Shown in pieces: positions 25,553-35,280 of a DNA stretch of 64,000 bases (the stretch's first letter is position 1; each line of letters starts with the position of its first letter). The translations under genes were made by a program, and so were the position numbers. Source of the DNA: Methylomonas lenta. GTDB lineage: Bacteria; Pseudomonadota; Gammaproteobacteria; Methylococcales; Methylomonadaceae. Below the pieces are notes generated by a model. It ran no database searches, was not told the DNA's origin, and worked only from the letters and a program-made list of their open reading frames with translations. Location: contig NZ_LUUI01000098.1 in assembly GCF_001644015.1 (NCBI RefSeq), positions 40,662 to 104,661 on the forward strand, read 5' to 3'.

Positions 25553-27508
25553 CTATTTTCCGGTTAGCCAGTAAAACTGATAAGGATGCAATACTATCCT
25601 ATGGTCAAATTGGGTGGGTTTGCTGCCGGTATACAGATCGACAAATTGGCCGTATATATTGATACCGCGGCTTCCGATTGTTTCCAGATCAATATATTGC
25701 GGATTGCTGTCGAAATTGGCGATCACCAACACCCGTTCGGACGGACGCAAATGATCGAAACGCACGAAGCACAATATATGTTCGTTATCCACATCCAGAA
25801 TTTCCCGGTTGTTGAAATCAGCAAATGCTGAAGTTTCTTTGCGGATAGCGATCATCTTTTTCATGGCATTAAACAGGGTAAATTCCACTGTTCCCTGTTT
25901 CTTGCGTAATTCAGCCCGTTCCCAATTGATTTTTGGTCGATGTATCCAGCGACTGTCATTGCTCTTGCTGTCATCGTCACGGTAACTGTAGTCATTAAGC
26001 ACGCCGATAGCATCACCATTGTAGAGTAAGGGGATGCCGCCAAAAGACAAAATCAGACTGTGCAGCAACAAAATTCTGTCGATAGCAGCGTTGATCAAAT
26101 CCTGATCGTGGGCTTCCAAGCCTGCTTCCAAACCAACCAGTGAAGCGAGTGAACCACATATGCGAGCATCACCGGTGATTTCATCGCGCATGAAAACTTC
26201 ACCACGCGCTTGTGAATCTTCGAATTGGCCGCTGAAATAATTGATCAGAAACTGGCGATGCGCATGTGGTTCATAATCTGCCGCGCGTACGTCATTGTCG
26301 TCGAAACCGAAACCAATGTCGTCATGACAGCGCACATAATTCAGCCAGGTGGCGCGCTCCAGTTTGTCGGGTAGATTTTTTAGGCCCTGATATAACAGTT
26401 TGGCGTTTTTGGTGGCAATGCCGTCCCACAGTAGGGCCATCAGGGTGGCGTTGTAGGCAATTTCGCATTCCTTGGCAGCGATGGCGTCTTCACCAAAATA
26501 TTTGATGACTTCTACGGGGGCGACAATGGCTTCGGCGATGAATAACACGCCGGGTGCAGTGACCTGACAGCAATCTTTCATCAATTGTAAAATCAAATGC
26601 GCGTAGCGTTCGTTTTGGCTGCTGGTGCCGATTTTCTTCCAAAGAAAAGCCACTGCATCCAGCCGCAACACATCCACGCCCTGATTGGCCCAAAACAGAA
26701 TGATGTCCAGCATTTCTATGAAGACTGCTGGGTTGCTGTAATTCAAGTCCCATTGGTAATCATGGAAAACCGTCATCACCCATTTTTGCATCTTCTCATT
26801 CCAGGTGAAGTTGCCAGGAGCAATTTCCGGAAAGATTTGCGGCATGGTTTGTTCGAACATGTCCGGGATTTCCCGGTTGTCGAAAGTAAAGTAATACTCC
26901 TGATACTTTGGGTCGCCTTTAATGGCTTTTTGTGCCCAAGCATGCTCGTCGGAGGTGTGATTCAAAACGATGTCCAGCACCAGCAAGATATCGCGTTTTC
27001 GAAACTCTTTTGCCACCAACCTGAGGTCATCCAGAGTACCGATCCGGTCATCGACCTGGCGAAAATCGCTGATCGCATAACCGCCATCGCTTTTGCCGGC
27101 CGGGCACATCAGGATGGGCATGATATGCACCATGTTGATGCCCAGTTCCATAAAATACGGGGTTTTATTGACCAGGTCAGCCAGATTGTCGGCAAAACCG
27201 TTGGAATAGAGCGCCATGCCGACCCATTTTTGTGACAAAAACCAGTTATGATCTTGTTCGCGTTCGATATCGACTTTTTCTAGTTCGGCGGAGCGATTGA
27301 TATAGCCTTTGGCCATGGTTTCCACCAGTCGCAGCATTTGGGGTTTGAAGTCTTCCCGATGCCCATACAAAGTGTGAAACAGCGAATGAATGGCGTAAAA
27401 ATTTGCTCCCAAACGAGTATAAAAATGTCTTAAATCCTGGCGGATGATTTCCGGCTTTAGGTCATCCAGAATGGCATTTAAAAGAGAATGGGATTCTTGT
27501 TCGTACAT
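25553..27508 (-). CDS. ams: Amylosucrase
   Basis: GH13 subfamily 4 enzyme that turns sucrose into alpha-1,4-glucan plus fructose. At 651 residues it matches Neisseria amylosucrase. The N-terminal helical domain contains RLGANFYAIHSLFHTLYG. The TIM barrel carries VLDIVLNHTSDEH, the nucleophile Asp in GVDVLRLDAVAFLWKK, the acid/base Glu in LFIAEAIV, and VRCHDDIGFGFDD with the transition-state His-Asp pair. Last gene of the minus-strand sucrose run, 98 bp after fructokinase. In methanotrophs this gene accompanies sps-spp-fruK, and the enzyme links sucrose to glycogen. Confidence 0.95.
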   Translation of the reverse strand: MYEQESHSLLNAILDDLKPEIIRQDLRHFYTRLGANFYAIHSLFHTLYGHREDFKPQMLRLVETMAKGYINRSAELEKVDIEREQDHNWFLSQKWVGMALYSNGFADNLADLVNKTPYFMELGINMVHIMPILMCPAGKSDGGYAISDFRQVDDRIGTLDDLRLVAKEFRKRDILLVLDIVLNHTSDEHAWAQKAIKGDPKYQEYYFTFDNREIPDMFEQTMPQIFPEIAPGNFTWNEKMQKWVMTVFHDYQWDLNYSNPAVFIEMLDIILFWANQGVDVLRLDAVAFLWKKIGTSSQNERYAHLILQLMKDCCQVTAPGVLFIAEAIVAPVEVIKYFGEDAIAAKECEIAYNATLMALLWDGIATKNAKLLYQGLKNLPDKLERATWLNYVRCHDDIGFGFDDNDVRAADYEPHAHRQFLINYFSGQFEDSQARGEVFMRDEITGDARICGSLASLVGLEAGLEAHDQDLINAAIDRILLLHSLILSFGGIPLLYNGDAIGVLNDYSYRDDDSKSNDSRWIHRPKINWERAELRKKQGTVEFTLFNAMKKMIAIRKETSAFADFNNREILDVDNEHILCFVRFDHLRPSERVLVIANFDSNPQYIDLETIGSRGINIYGQFVDLYTGSKPTQFDHRIVLHPYQFYWLTGK

Positions 27509-27606
27509 AAAGAGTATCCTTAAGAATTAAATTTCAGGCAATGGCACATTAGTTCGCCATATCTGAAATCAGTTAACCCAGCGGTAATATGGATTGCTTG
27601 AATCGA

Positions 27607-28491
27607 TCAAAACCATTCAGTTATGAAGGTTTGATAAAACAGCATGTCATGGACTGTTGCGCCACGATTGCCAACTATCGTACCGGCAAAAGCTTGTGCG
27701 CGTTGCAGCGTAGTGGCTAAAGGCCAGCTTTCGTGCAAGCCTAATAACAAAATAGCAGCGAATGCGTCGCCCGCGCCCACGGTATCAACTACCTGTACTT
27801 GAGTGGATGGTTTGACGGTAATTAAATCCCCGTCTCTGGTATAAGCAACAGCACCTTGATCACCCAGCGTCACGAATAACGCTTCCAGATTGAACTGTTC
27901 GGATACCGCTTGCATGGCGGATTCCAGGTTAGGTTTTCCAGGGCATAGCTGAGTTAACTCGGCCTCATTCAATTTGATCCAGTCTGCATCACACAATAAG
28001 GGTGAGATGGTTGCTGCTGTACACCAGGGTGGACGCAAATTGATATCAACAAAAATTTTACCCAGATGGTGTGATTTGATAGCTTTCAATGCCGCCGAAG
28101 ATACTGGGTTACGCAAGGCGAGCGAACCGTGATAGAGAATGCCTTGTGTGCTTGCTGTATCGGAAACTGGCGACTGAATAAAATCATAGGCGCAATCGGC
28201 CACGATGTCGTAATGTGGTTCGCCGTCATGAATATTGACTGTAACGCTACCGGTTGCATGTTCGTGATCGATTTGCAGTCTATCCCGGCTCATGCCCCAG
28301 CCTTGCATTAAGGCGGCAATTTCGTGACCGGATGGGTCTAGACCTATTCGACTAATGAAGTCCGGCGCAGCGCCAAACGCTTGCAAGTGCCAGGCGACGT
28401 TGAACGGTGCGCCGCCCAGTACCCGGGTACCGTCGGGAAAATGATCAAATAATACTTCGCCGAAAACATGGATAGCAGATTTATTGTGCAT
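27607..28491 (-). CDS. fruK: Fructokinase (PfkB family)
   Basis: Phosphorylates fructose released by amylosucrase to fructose-6-phosphate. 294 residues. The N-terminal ribokinase signature is LGGAPFNVAWHLQAFG and the C-terminal signature VDTVGAGDAFAAILLLG, with the catalytic Asp in GAGD. Its start overlaps spp by 11 nt, so it is translated with it. Substrate is assigned from the cluster order, which matches the methanotroph sucrose operon. Confidence 0.92.
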   Translation of the reverse strand: MHNKSAIHVFGEVLFDHFPDGTRVLGGAPFNVAWHLQAFGAAPDFISRIGLDPSGHEIAALMQGWGMSRDRLQIDHEHATGSVTVNIHDGEPHYDIVADCAYDFIQSPVSDTASTQGILYHGSLALRNPVSSAALKAIKSHHLGKIFVDINLRPPWCTAATISPLLCDADWIKLNEAELTQLCPGKPNLESAMQAVSEQFNLEALFVTLGDQGAVAYTRDGDLITVKPSTQVQVVDTVGAGDAFAAILLLGLHESWPLATTLQRAQAFAGTIVGNRGATVHDMLFYQTFITEWF

Positions 28492-29338
28492 GGTTTATCT
28501 CCAGCCATGATTGAATTTCAGGAAAATAATGCGCCACACCTTCCAGGATGCCGGCACTGTAATTGCCGTTCATGCCAAGAAAACCGCCTTTAGCCAAATA
28601 AAAAGCCGCTTCAGTTTGCTGTTCCCGTACCAAGGTTTTGGCCTGTTCTATCACTTGATGATCGGCATTGGCGACTAAAACAGAAGGAATTTGGCTGGCG
28701 ATGACTGGTAAATCATTGCCACTATCGCCGGCGAACAGTGTGTTGTTCAGATCAAATCCCAAGTGATTCATCATAAACTCCACTGCATGTAATTTGGTCG
28801 CACAAGCGGGCAACACATCAAGCAGGCCGATCTCAGCGGCTTCGTCTATGCTATAGATCAGGCTGGCTGGCAGCTTGCGTTCATTCAATCGCCGGGTCAT
28901 TTCCGCCTGCACTGCTGCGACATCGGTTTGCATCGGCAGGTAATAGCTTAGCTTGAAGCGGTTTTGCTTGGCTTCTTCTTGTAATTGCAGTGCGGGTATA
29001 TCGTTAAATAGCGTCCGCAAGTCGGTGGCCGTCAAGCCATTCCAGCCGGCAGCAATATCGCGTTCCCACTCCAGCCAGTGCTGCCATGAATTGTCGCGCA
29101 CTTGATATATCGTGGTGCCGACATCGCCAACCACCCAATCGGGTAGCGGTAATTTATATTCGCGGATAGCGTCTTCCACCAATTGCCGGTGCCGGCCACT
29201 GACGTAAGCCAGCACCACTTCAGGTCTGGCTACCAGTTGCGAAAAGGCTTCAAGCGCGCCTTCGGATAGTGGTTGGCTGCCATTAGGCAATAAGGTGCGA
29301 TCAAGGTCGGTGCAAATCAGCAGGCGATCCGGCAGCAT
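28481..29338 (-). CDS. spp: Sucrose-6-phosphate phosphatase
   Basis: HAD-family phosphatase that removes phosphate from sucrose-6-phosphate. 285 residues. Motif I is CTDLDRTLLPNG, with both the nucleophile and acid/base Asp present; VSGRHRQLVEDAI is the substrate loop; NTLFAGDSGNDLPVI is motif IV. It lies 11 nt after sps and overlaps fruK. It completes the two-step synthesis begun by Sps, whose own phosphatase-like tail lacks the nucleophile. Confidence 0.93.
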   Translation of the reverse strand: MLPDRLLICTDLDRTLLPNGSQPLSEGALEAFSQLVARPEVVLAYVSGRHRQLVEDAIREYKLPLPDWVVGDVGTTIYQVRDNSWQHWLEWERDIAAGWNGLTATDLRTLFNDIPALQLQEEAKQNRFKLSYYLPMQTDVAAVQAEMTRRLNERKLPASLIYSIDEAAEIGLLDVLPACATKLHAVEFMMNHLGFDLNNTLFAGDSGNDLPVIASQIPSVLVANADHQVIEQAKTLVREQQTEAAFYLAKGGFLGMNGNYSAGILEGVAHYFPEIQSWLEINHAQ

Positions 29339-29349
29339 GTTACCCTCCG

Positions 29350-31488
29350 TTAAAGATTGAAAAAATCGTAATGATCGATGGCTTCCAATATACCCCAGGC
29401 ATGCGAGCGTTCGGCGAAATACACATGTTCATTATCCATCAGTGCCGACAATTCTTCCTGATGGCGATTGGCTACCACGACGCCTCGTGTATTGCCGCTT
29501 ATCATATCGGCATCGCCACCCGAGCCACCGGTGGTGAGGATGTTCTCCAGCGGAATGTTCCACTGCCTGGCTACATAGCGCAAAGCCTGGCCTTTGGAGG
29601 CGCGGGCCGGCACAATATCCAGATATTGTCCGAAGGATAGCGTGGCATTCACCGATAATTCCTGCTGCCGTAGCAGGGTTAAAATCTCCTCCATCGGCGG
29701 AGCCAGATTGGCATCGTAATAGTAGGAAATCTTGAACCGGCTTTGCTCGCTCTTGGGTTGAGAGGTAAGGCCAGGCAGCTCTCCAAGTACACGCCGGAGT
29801 ACTTTAGGTGTCCATAGGTGATCAATGTGGTAAGTCCAGGCAATGTCGGCAATCAATTGTGGCGCAAAATAGATTTCAGTTCCCAGGCTGGTAATCAGAA
29901 TATCCGGCATCGGTATGCTATTTTGCTTAAATATGCTTAACGCCGAATCCAGACGTCGGCCAGTAGCAATGCCGAACAGTAGCTTTTTGTGTTTTGCGCG
30001 TACAAGTTTGACAAACGGCACTAAGCCTTCAGCATCGCCAAGCAATGTATTGTCCAGTGCGGTGAAAATTGCATGGGTTTTCAGCTTATTGGTTTTAGTC
30101 AACGATAGCTGTTTGATAATTGGCAATTCTTGTTGTAACAAGGGGCGGATTTTTTGCAAATAAGCTTGTGCGTGAGCATCCCAAGAATAATAACGCGCGA
30201 CATTTTCTATGCCACTGGTCGATAGCTTTAGCCAAAGTGCCGGGTCTTCAAGGATGGTCAGCATAGCCTCAGCAAGAGCTGCTCTATTCAGTGGGTCAAC
30301 CAACATGCCGTTTTTACAATTGCCGATGATATCGACCGGACCGCCATTTTCAGTCGCCACCAGCGGCAAACCGCTGGCAGCCGCTTCCAGTAAGGTTAAG
30401 CCAAATGGTTCAGTGAGCGCCGGATTGATAAATAAGCCGCGGGATGCGGCTGCCAGACGATAGATACCTGGTACATCTGCGGATGAATGATGCTTAGGCA
30501 GCGCAAATCGGCCGTACAGTTCGTAGCAATCAGCCACCAGTAATAGTTCGGTTAATACGCCTTGTGCGCCTTCGTTTAGTTCCCGGATATCCTCGCGGTT
30601 ACCTGCGACTATCACCAGGTTTGCCAGTTCTTGTAAGCGAGGCGATTCGCCGTAAGCCTCCATCAGCGCCACGATATTCTTGCGTTCGTCGGGGCGTGAC
30701 AAGGCTAATATCATCGGCTTATCAGGCTGTTGCAGAAATTGCCCCAGGCACTGCAAAAAGTCGCTGTCGCTGTCGGAAGGCGTGGGCGGATGGAATAGTA
30801 CAAGATCGGTGCCCGGCGGTATCACCGCCATCTTTTCCGGTGTATAGCAATCGTAAAGTTCGTATTGGTCTTCGATTTCGTTGCGGGTGCTGGTAATCAC
30901 CAGATCTGCATTCGTTAAGGTATCCTCTTCAGCATCAATACGCTGCAACATATGATAGCGCTGATTGATCAGATCTATCGGCAAGCCGGAGGCAATCAGG
31001 CGGCGCAGTTTATCGCGTCCCAAAGAATGGCCGGTATGTACCAGCGGTAAGCCGGTCAGATGCGCAACTCTCAATCCCACATAACCGGCGTCGGCATAAT
31101 GCGTATGCAGCAGATCGGGTAAATCGGTTTGACTGTGCAGCCAGCTCAGCAAATTATCGGCAAAATTATCCAGATGATCCCAAAGTTCCTCTTTTGGAAT
31201 GTAGGCTTCAGGACCGGCATCAATACGAATAATTTGGGCGTTTTTAGATAGCCTTTCTATCGGCTCGGCATAATCGGCCGTAATGTCGCTATCGATTATC
31301 CGGCGGGTGATCAGATCGACCCGTTTGACATGGGGTTGCATGGCCAGCGCCTTTGCCAGTTCAACCACGTATTTAGTTTGTCCACCGGTATCGGCATCAC
31401 GCCCTAGCTCTAGGTTCTGGCCTCGAATCAAGCCGTGTATGCTAATCAATACGATGTGTAGAGGCTTATTTTGATTAAGTTCAGGCAT
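29350..31488 (-). CDS. sps: Sucrose-phosphate synthase
   Basis: Makes sucrose-6-phosphate from UDP-glucose and fructose-6-phosphate. 712 residues in two domains. The GT-B glycosyltransferase (about 1-455) has RDADTGGQTKYVVELAKAL, HTGHSLGRDKLRRL and the GT4 donor motif NPALTEPFGLTLLEAAASGL. The SPP-like HAD domain (about 470-712) begins FTALDNTLLGD: the first Asp of the DxD motif is Ala, so this domain should not hydrolyse phosphate. The same two-domain layout is known from plant and methanotroph enzymes. First gene of the sps-spp-fruK-ams unit. Sucrose serves as osmolyte and carbon reserve in methanotrophs. Confidence 0.95.
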   Translation of the reverse strand: MPELNQNKPLHIVLISIHGLIRGQNLELGRDADTGGQTKYVVELAKALAMQPHVKRVDLITRRIIDSDITADYAEPIERLSKNAQIIRIDAGPEAYIPKEELWDHLDNFADNLLSWLHSQTDLPDLLHTHYADAGYVGLRVAHLTGLPLVHTGHSLGRDKLRRLIASGLPIDLINQRYHMLQRIDAEEDTLTNADLVITSTRNEIEDQYELYDCYTPEKMAVIPPGTDLVLFHPPTPSDSDSDFLQCLGQFLQQPDKPMILALSRPDERKNIVALMEAYGESPRLQELANLVIVAGNREDIRELNEGAQGVLTELLLVADCYELYGRFALPKHHSSADVPGIYRLAAASRGLFINPALTEPFGLTLLEAAASGLPLVATENGGPVDIIGNCKNGMLVDPLNRAALAEAMLTILEDPALWLKLSTSGIENVARYYSWDAHAQAYLQKIRPLLQQELPIIKQLSLTKTNKLKTHAIFTALDNTLLGDAEGLVPFVKLVRAKHKKLLFGIATGRRLDSALSIFKQNSIPMPDILITSLGTEIYFAPQLIADIAWTYHIDHLWTPKVLRRVLGELPGLTSQPKSEQSRFKISYYYDANLAPPMEEILTLLRQQELSVNATLSFGQYLDIVPARASKGQALRYVARQWNIPLENILTTGGSGGDADMISGNTRGVVVANRHQEELSALMDNEHVYFAERSHAWGILEAIDHYDFFNL

Positions 31489-31829
31489 ATTTTCTCTCTA
31501 TGGCCAATAGGGCTTGTAGATGTGGATACGCTGATCCCCGTTGAATCGGCGCCAAATTTGACCGAAATTGTATATCGAATAGGCCAAAGTTGTTTCGGAT
31601 GATTTTTAGCCCAAAGGACTCATGAGAATAGCAAAACTGCTGGCTGAACATCAGGAAAAAATGACAGCATGCTTTTTTAGTTTAAAGGGCTTAAGACTAG
31701 GCAATATCTGTTTACCGCTGTCTATCTTGATAATGAATGCAAGTTCATTTTTACCTTACCTGATTTTTTGCGTCCTTGCATCCCCAGTTTTTAATGATTT
31801 GGAAAACCTTGTGCTCGAATTTTCGGCTA
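31489..31829 (-). promoter_or_regulatory. Upstream region of the sucrose cluster
   Basis: A 341-bp gap between sps and the secreted protein gene on the same strand. It must contain the sps promoter unless transcription continues from the upstream gene. I found no convincing -35/-10 pair. A plus-strand frame (31622-31921) crosses it but runs antisense into the neighbouring gene and has no family signature. Confidence 0.3.
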
Positions 31830-32606
31830 TCAATGGTTTGTCGTGTCCATTGCAGGGGGAGCCTCAGTGCCTGAATAGAAGTTATCAAAAATTGGGGAAA
31901 CACCTTCCGCCTTATAGCTGACAATATGCACATAAGCTATCAAGCCACTTCGACCGCGAGCATAGTCGCCATCATCTAGCGCGTAAATACGATCTGTATG
32001 GTTTTTGCCATCCCACATCATGATGGCTTTACCGGTACTCTTGTCGATCATCTGGCCCCACAGATAACCATCCGCTGACCAGAACTTAAGCCGGTAATCA
32101 CCACTTGGATCAGGCGCAGGATTCATTAATCGTCCTTTAGCCAGAAAGATGGGGAAATGGATGCCACCCTCGCTTTTAACAATCATCAATTTGCGTGACA
32201 GAGCCTGTCCGTCTCTGTCGTTTCTAAACAGCAAGGCATAACCTTCAGGCAGAAAATACGAGGGGATAGGTTCCTGCATACGTGCCAATAAGCCAACGTC
32301 TTCGCCCCAGTTGTAAGTCCAATTCAATAAATCAGCTTCAATGTGAAACTTCGCATGCGGCGGTTCCTGCATATTAATACTGCCAATACGACCAGGGTTT
32401 AAAATATTGCCCCAGACAGACTCCATTTTATAAGCTGTGCTACCAGACTCTATGGGGAACGAGTACTTGCCGGGTATGGGGTCGTAGTGTAACCAACCGT
32501 CGTCATTTCCATCGTTAAAATCGTCGAAGGTGTCAGCATAAGGCGTGCCAATAAAGCCAAGGACGAGCAGGCTAGCGATGAGGAATTCAAAGTTTAGCTT
32601 AACCAT
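31830..32606 (-). CDS. Unknown secreted protein, LamG/ConA-like beta-sandwich suspected
   Basis: A 258-residue exported protein with a signal peptide cleaved after PYA (about residue 24). The mature start DTFDDFNDGNDDGWLHYDP and the later FHIEADLLNWTYNWGEDVGLLARMQ, YALLFRNDRDGQ and DGYLWGQMIDKSTGK resemble the pattern of concanavalin-like beta-sandwich proteins (acidic DDFNDG opening, W-rich strands). No catalytic residues can be named. It precedes the sucrose cluster on the same strand, but a 341-bp gap makes co-transcription uncertain. Confidence 0.65.
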   Translation of the reverse strand: MVKLNFEFLIASLLVLGFIGTPYADTFDDFNDGNDDGWLHYDPIPGKYSFPIESGSTAYKMESVWGNILNPGRIGSINMQEPPHAKFHIEADLLNWTYNWGEDVGLLARMQEPIPSYFLPEGYALLFRNDRDGQALSRKLMIVKSEGGIHFPIFLAKGRLMNPAPDPSGDYRLKFWSADGYLWGQMIDKSTGKAIMMWDGKNHTDRIYALDDGDYARGRSGLIAYVHIVSYKAEGVSPIFDNFYSGTEAPPAMDTTNH

Positions 32607-32689
32607 CTTTTACACTCCCAATATTGATGTCTCTAAATACTATATCAATTGTGTTTTAGAGCAATTTCCGGTCTCAAAATCCTGCCAGT

Positions 32690-33766
32690 TTATAGTGCCG
32701 CTCTTGATATAAGTTGCTTTAATGCCCAGTCAGCATGTTCACGCACCAATTCGGCTTCGTGATGCAGTTTTTCCTGTAATGCGATTTTACTGGCTGCACT
32801 TGGGTTTCCATTGCCTAAGGCCACGGCGATATTGCGTAACCAGCGCTGATGGCCGATACGCCGAATCGCCGAGCCTTCGGTTTTGCTTAAAAACTCGCTT
32901 TCTGTCCATTTAAACAGTGTAATCAGTGTGCTGTTGTCTAATTTGTGCCGGGGTTGAAAATCGGCTTCTGCACTGAGTTTGGCAAACCGATTCCACGGGC
33001 AGATCAACTGACAATCGTCACAGCCATAAATTCGATTACCCAATAAAGGCCGTAATTCTTCCGGAATACTGCCATGCAGTTCAATGGTTAAATACGACAC
33101 GCAGCGGCGGGCATCGACTTGATAGGGGGCGACTATGGCCTGGGTTGGGCAAATATCCAGGCAGGCTAGGCATTGGCCGCAGTGGTTAATGGTTGCGGTA
33201 TCGACCGGCAGGGCAAGATCAGTATAGATTTCGCCTAAAAAAAACCAGGATCCGGCGCGGCGATTGATTAGATTGCTATGTTTGCCTATCCAGCCCAGAC
33301 CGGCTTTTTCAGCAATCGCTTTTTCAAGTATCGGTGCGCTGTCAACGAAGGCACGGTAACCGTAGGGGCCTATTTCCGCTGCAATTTTATCGGCCAGTTT
33401 TTGTAAGCGGTTGCGCAGTAGTTTGTGATAATCGCGGCCCAAGGCATAACGGGAGACAAAGGCAGCCGTTGGGTCATCGAGTACTGTGTGGCTAGTGACG
33501 GGATTTTCCGGTAAATAATCCATGCGGGCGCTGATGATGCTGCGGGTGCCAGGTTGTAACAGGGCAGGGCGGCTGCGTTTTAAACCGTGTGCCGACATGT
33601 ATTGCATTTCACCCTGTCTGTCTTGTGCCAGCCATAGTTGTAAGTGGTGTTCTGCATCGTTTAAATCGGTATCACTGATGCCAATTTGCTGAAAGCCCAG
33701 TGCCATACCCCAGGTTTTAATCTGATCGGCAAGTTGTTGAAAATCCGGTTGCTGGGTTGGGTACAT
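32690..33766 (-). CDS. queG: Epoxyqueuosine reductase
   Basis: Last step of queuosine tRNA modification: a cobalamin and iron-sulfur enzyme reducing epoxyqueuosine. 358 residues. The N-terminal cobalamin domain includes YALGRDYHKLLRNRLQKLA and GWIGKHSNLINRRAGSWFF. Two [4Fe-4S] motifs follow: CGQCLACLDICPTQAI and CDDCQLICPWN. The C-terminal HEAT-like end has RRIGHQRWLRNIAVALGN. Divergent from nnrDE with a 53-bp gap, the conserved gammaproteobacterial neighbourhood. Confidence 0.95.
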   Translation of the reverse strand: MYPTQQPDFQQLADQIKTWGMALGFQQIGISDTDLNDAEHHLQLWLAQDRQGEMQYMSAHGLKRSRPALLQPGTRSIISARMDYLPENPVTSHTVLDDPTAAFVSRYALGRDYHKLLRNRLQKLADKIAAEIGPYGYRAFVDSAPILEKAIAEKAGLGWIGKHSNLINRRAGSWFFLGEIYTDLALPVDTATINHCGQCLACLDICPTQAIVAPYQVDARRCVSYLTIELHGSIPEELRPLLGNRIYGCDDCQLICPWNRFAKLSAEADFQPRHKLDNSTLITLFKWTESEFLSKTEGSAIRRIGHQRWLRNIAVALGNGNPSAASKIALQEKLHHEAELVREHADWALKQLISRAAL

Positions 33767-33819
33767 GGCCAGGCTGCAATATAATGGTTTAAATTTAAAT
33801 CATTTTACACAACAACAGC

Positions 33820-35280
33820 ATGCAATCATCATCACAGTCGTTGTATCGAGTAGCCGAAATTCGTCAAGCAGAGCGAATAGCTATTGAGGATTTGCACATG
33901 CCCGGTTTGCAATTGATGCGTAGTGCCGGGCAAGCGGCATTTACTATCCTGCGGCAACGCTGGCCTGATGCGCATAGCCTGAGGGTGTTTTGTGGTGCCG
34001 GTAACAATGCCGGTGACGGTTATGTGGTGGCAAGATTGGCTTTGCAAGCCGGTTATGCGGTTGAGGTTTATTCGGCTGCGGCCGTGGAAAATTTAACCGG
34101 CGATGCATTGATTTCGTATCAGGATTTTATTGATGAAGGTGGCAAGATTGCTAGCTTCAATACAGAAATAAAACTGAACGCTGTCATTGTCGATGCCTTG
34201 CTAGGAACTGGTTTGAATCGGCAAGTGAGTGAGGAATATGCAGCGCTGATTGAGTTTATCAATCGGGCAAAATGTCCAGTGTTAGCCATTGACGTGCCCT
34301 CGGGTCTACATGCAGATACAGGCAATGTGATGGGGTGTGCGGTTAAAGCCGATGTCACCGTGAGCTTTATAGGTTTGAAATGCGGCTTGTTTACCGGCGA
34401 GGCCGCCGAGTATTGTGGCGACATCCTGTGTTCAAACCTACAGGTGCCGGAATCGGTCTTTTTAAAACTGGCTGTGGCGGCGAACTTGTTTAGTAAAGCT
34501 GCTTTGGCAGCGAGACCACGCAACGCACACAAAGGAAATTTTGGTCATGTGTTGTTAGTCGGTGGGAATCTGGGGTTCTCCGGAGCGATTCGTTTGGCCG
34601 GCGAAGCTGCCTTGCGCAGTGGTGCAGGTTTAGTCAGTATTGCCAGTCGAGTTGAGCATGTCGGTTTTTTGAATATGGGTCGTCCGGAGTTGATGTGTCA
34701 CGGTGTAGAGAGCGTGGCGCAGTTAACTGCATTGCTGCATAAAGCCAGCGTGATCGTAATTGGGCCGGGATTAGGCCAGGATGCCTGGGGGCAAATGTTA
34801 TGGTCGGCGGTGCTGGCGAGTGATAAAACCTGCGTAGTCGATGCCGATGCACTGAATCTGCTAGCCAAGCAGCCGGTTTTTCGTGAAAACTGGATTTTAA
34901 CCCCGCATCCAGGCGAAGCTGCGCGACTATTGGGGGCTAGCAGCCGAGAGATTGCCGCTGATCGTTTTGCAGCCGTCAAAAACTTACAAATGCAGTACGG
35001 TGGTGTTTCATTATTAAAAGGCGCCGGTAGTCTTATCGCCGATCAGCAGGCTGTTTTTGTTAGTGCCACCGGCAATCCTGGTATGGCTAGCGGCGGTATG
35101 GGCGATGTGTTGGCAGGCATGATAGGCGGATTGGTCGCGCAAGGTTTGTCATTGATAGAAGCGACAAAACTTGCTGTCTACGTCCACGGAGAAGCGGCGG
35201 ATTGTGCGGCGGCTGAAAATGGCGAACGTGGGCTATTGGCGAGTGATTTATTACCCAAAATTAGAGAGCTGTTGAATTAA
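33820..35280 (+). CDS. nnr: Bifunctional NAD(P)H-hydrate epimerase/dehydratase
   Basis: Repairs hydrated NADH and NADPH. 486 residues. The N-terminal epimerase domain (about 1-215) has GAGNNAGDGYVVARLALQAG and VDALLGTGLNRQVS. The C-terminal ADP-dependent dehydratase (about 225-486) has GHVLLVGGNLGFSGA, NWILTPHPGEAARLLG and GNPGMASGGMGDVLAG. First gene of the tsaE-amiC-mutL-miaA run; its stop overlaps the tsaE start by one base. Confidence 0.95.
   Translation: MQSSSQSLYRVAEIRQAERIAIEDLHMPGLQLMRSAGQAAFTILRQRWPDAHSLRVFCGAGNNAGDGYVVARLALQAGYAVEVYSAAAVENLTGDALISYQDFIDEGGKIASFNTEIKLNAVIVDALLGTGLNRQVSEEYAALIEFINRAKCPVLAIDVPSGLHADTGNVMGCAVKADVTVSFIGLKCGLFTGEAAEYCGDILCSNLQVPESVFLKLAVAANLFSKAALAARPRNAHKGNFGHVLLVGGNLGFSGAIRLAGEAALRSGAGLVSIASRVEHVGFLNMGRPELMCHGVESVAQLTALLHKASVIVIGPGLGQDAWGQMLWSAVLASDKTCVVDADALNLLAKQPVFRENWILTPHPGEAARLLGASSREIAADRFAAVKNLQMQYGGVSLLKGAGSLIADQQAVFVSATGNPGMASGGMGDVLAGMIGGLVAQGLSLIEATKLAVYVHGEAADCAAAENGERGLLASDLLPKIRELLN

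Noticed and set aside
31622-31921. 99-residue plus-strand frame
   Set aside because: It overlaps the end of the secreted-protein gene in antisense, has no family signature, and its composition looks like an antisense shadow over an intergenic region.
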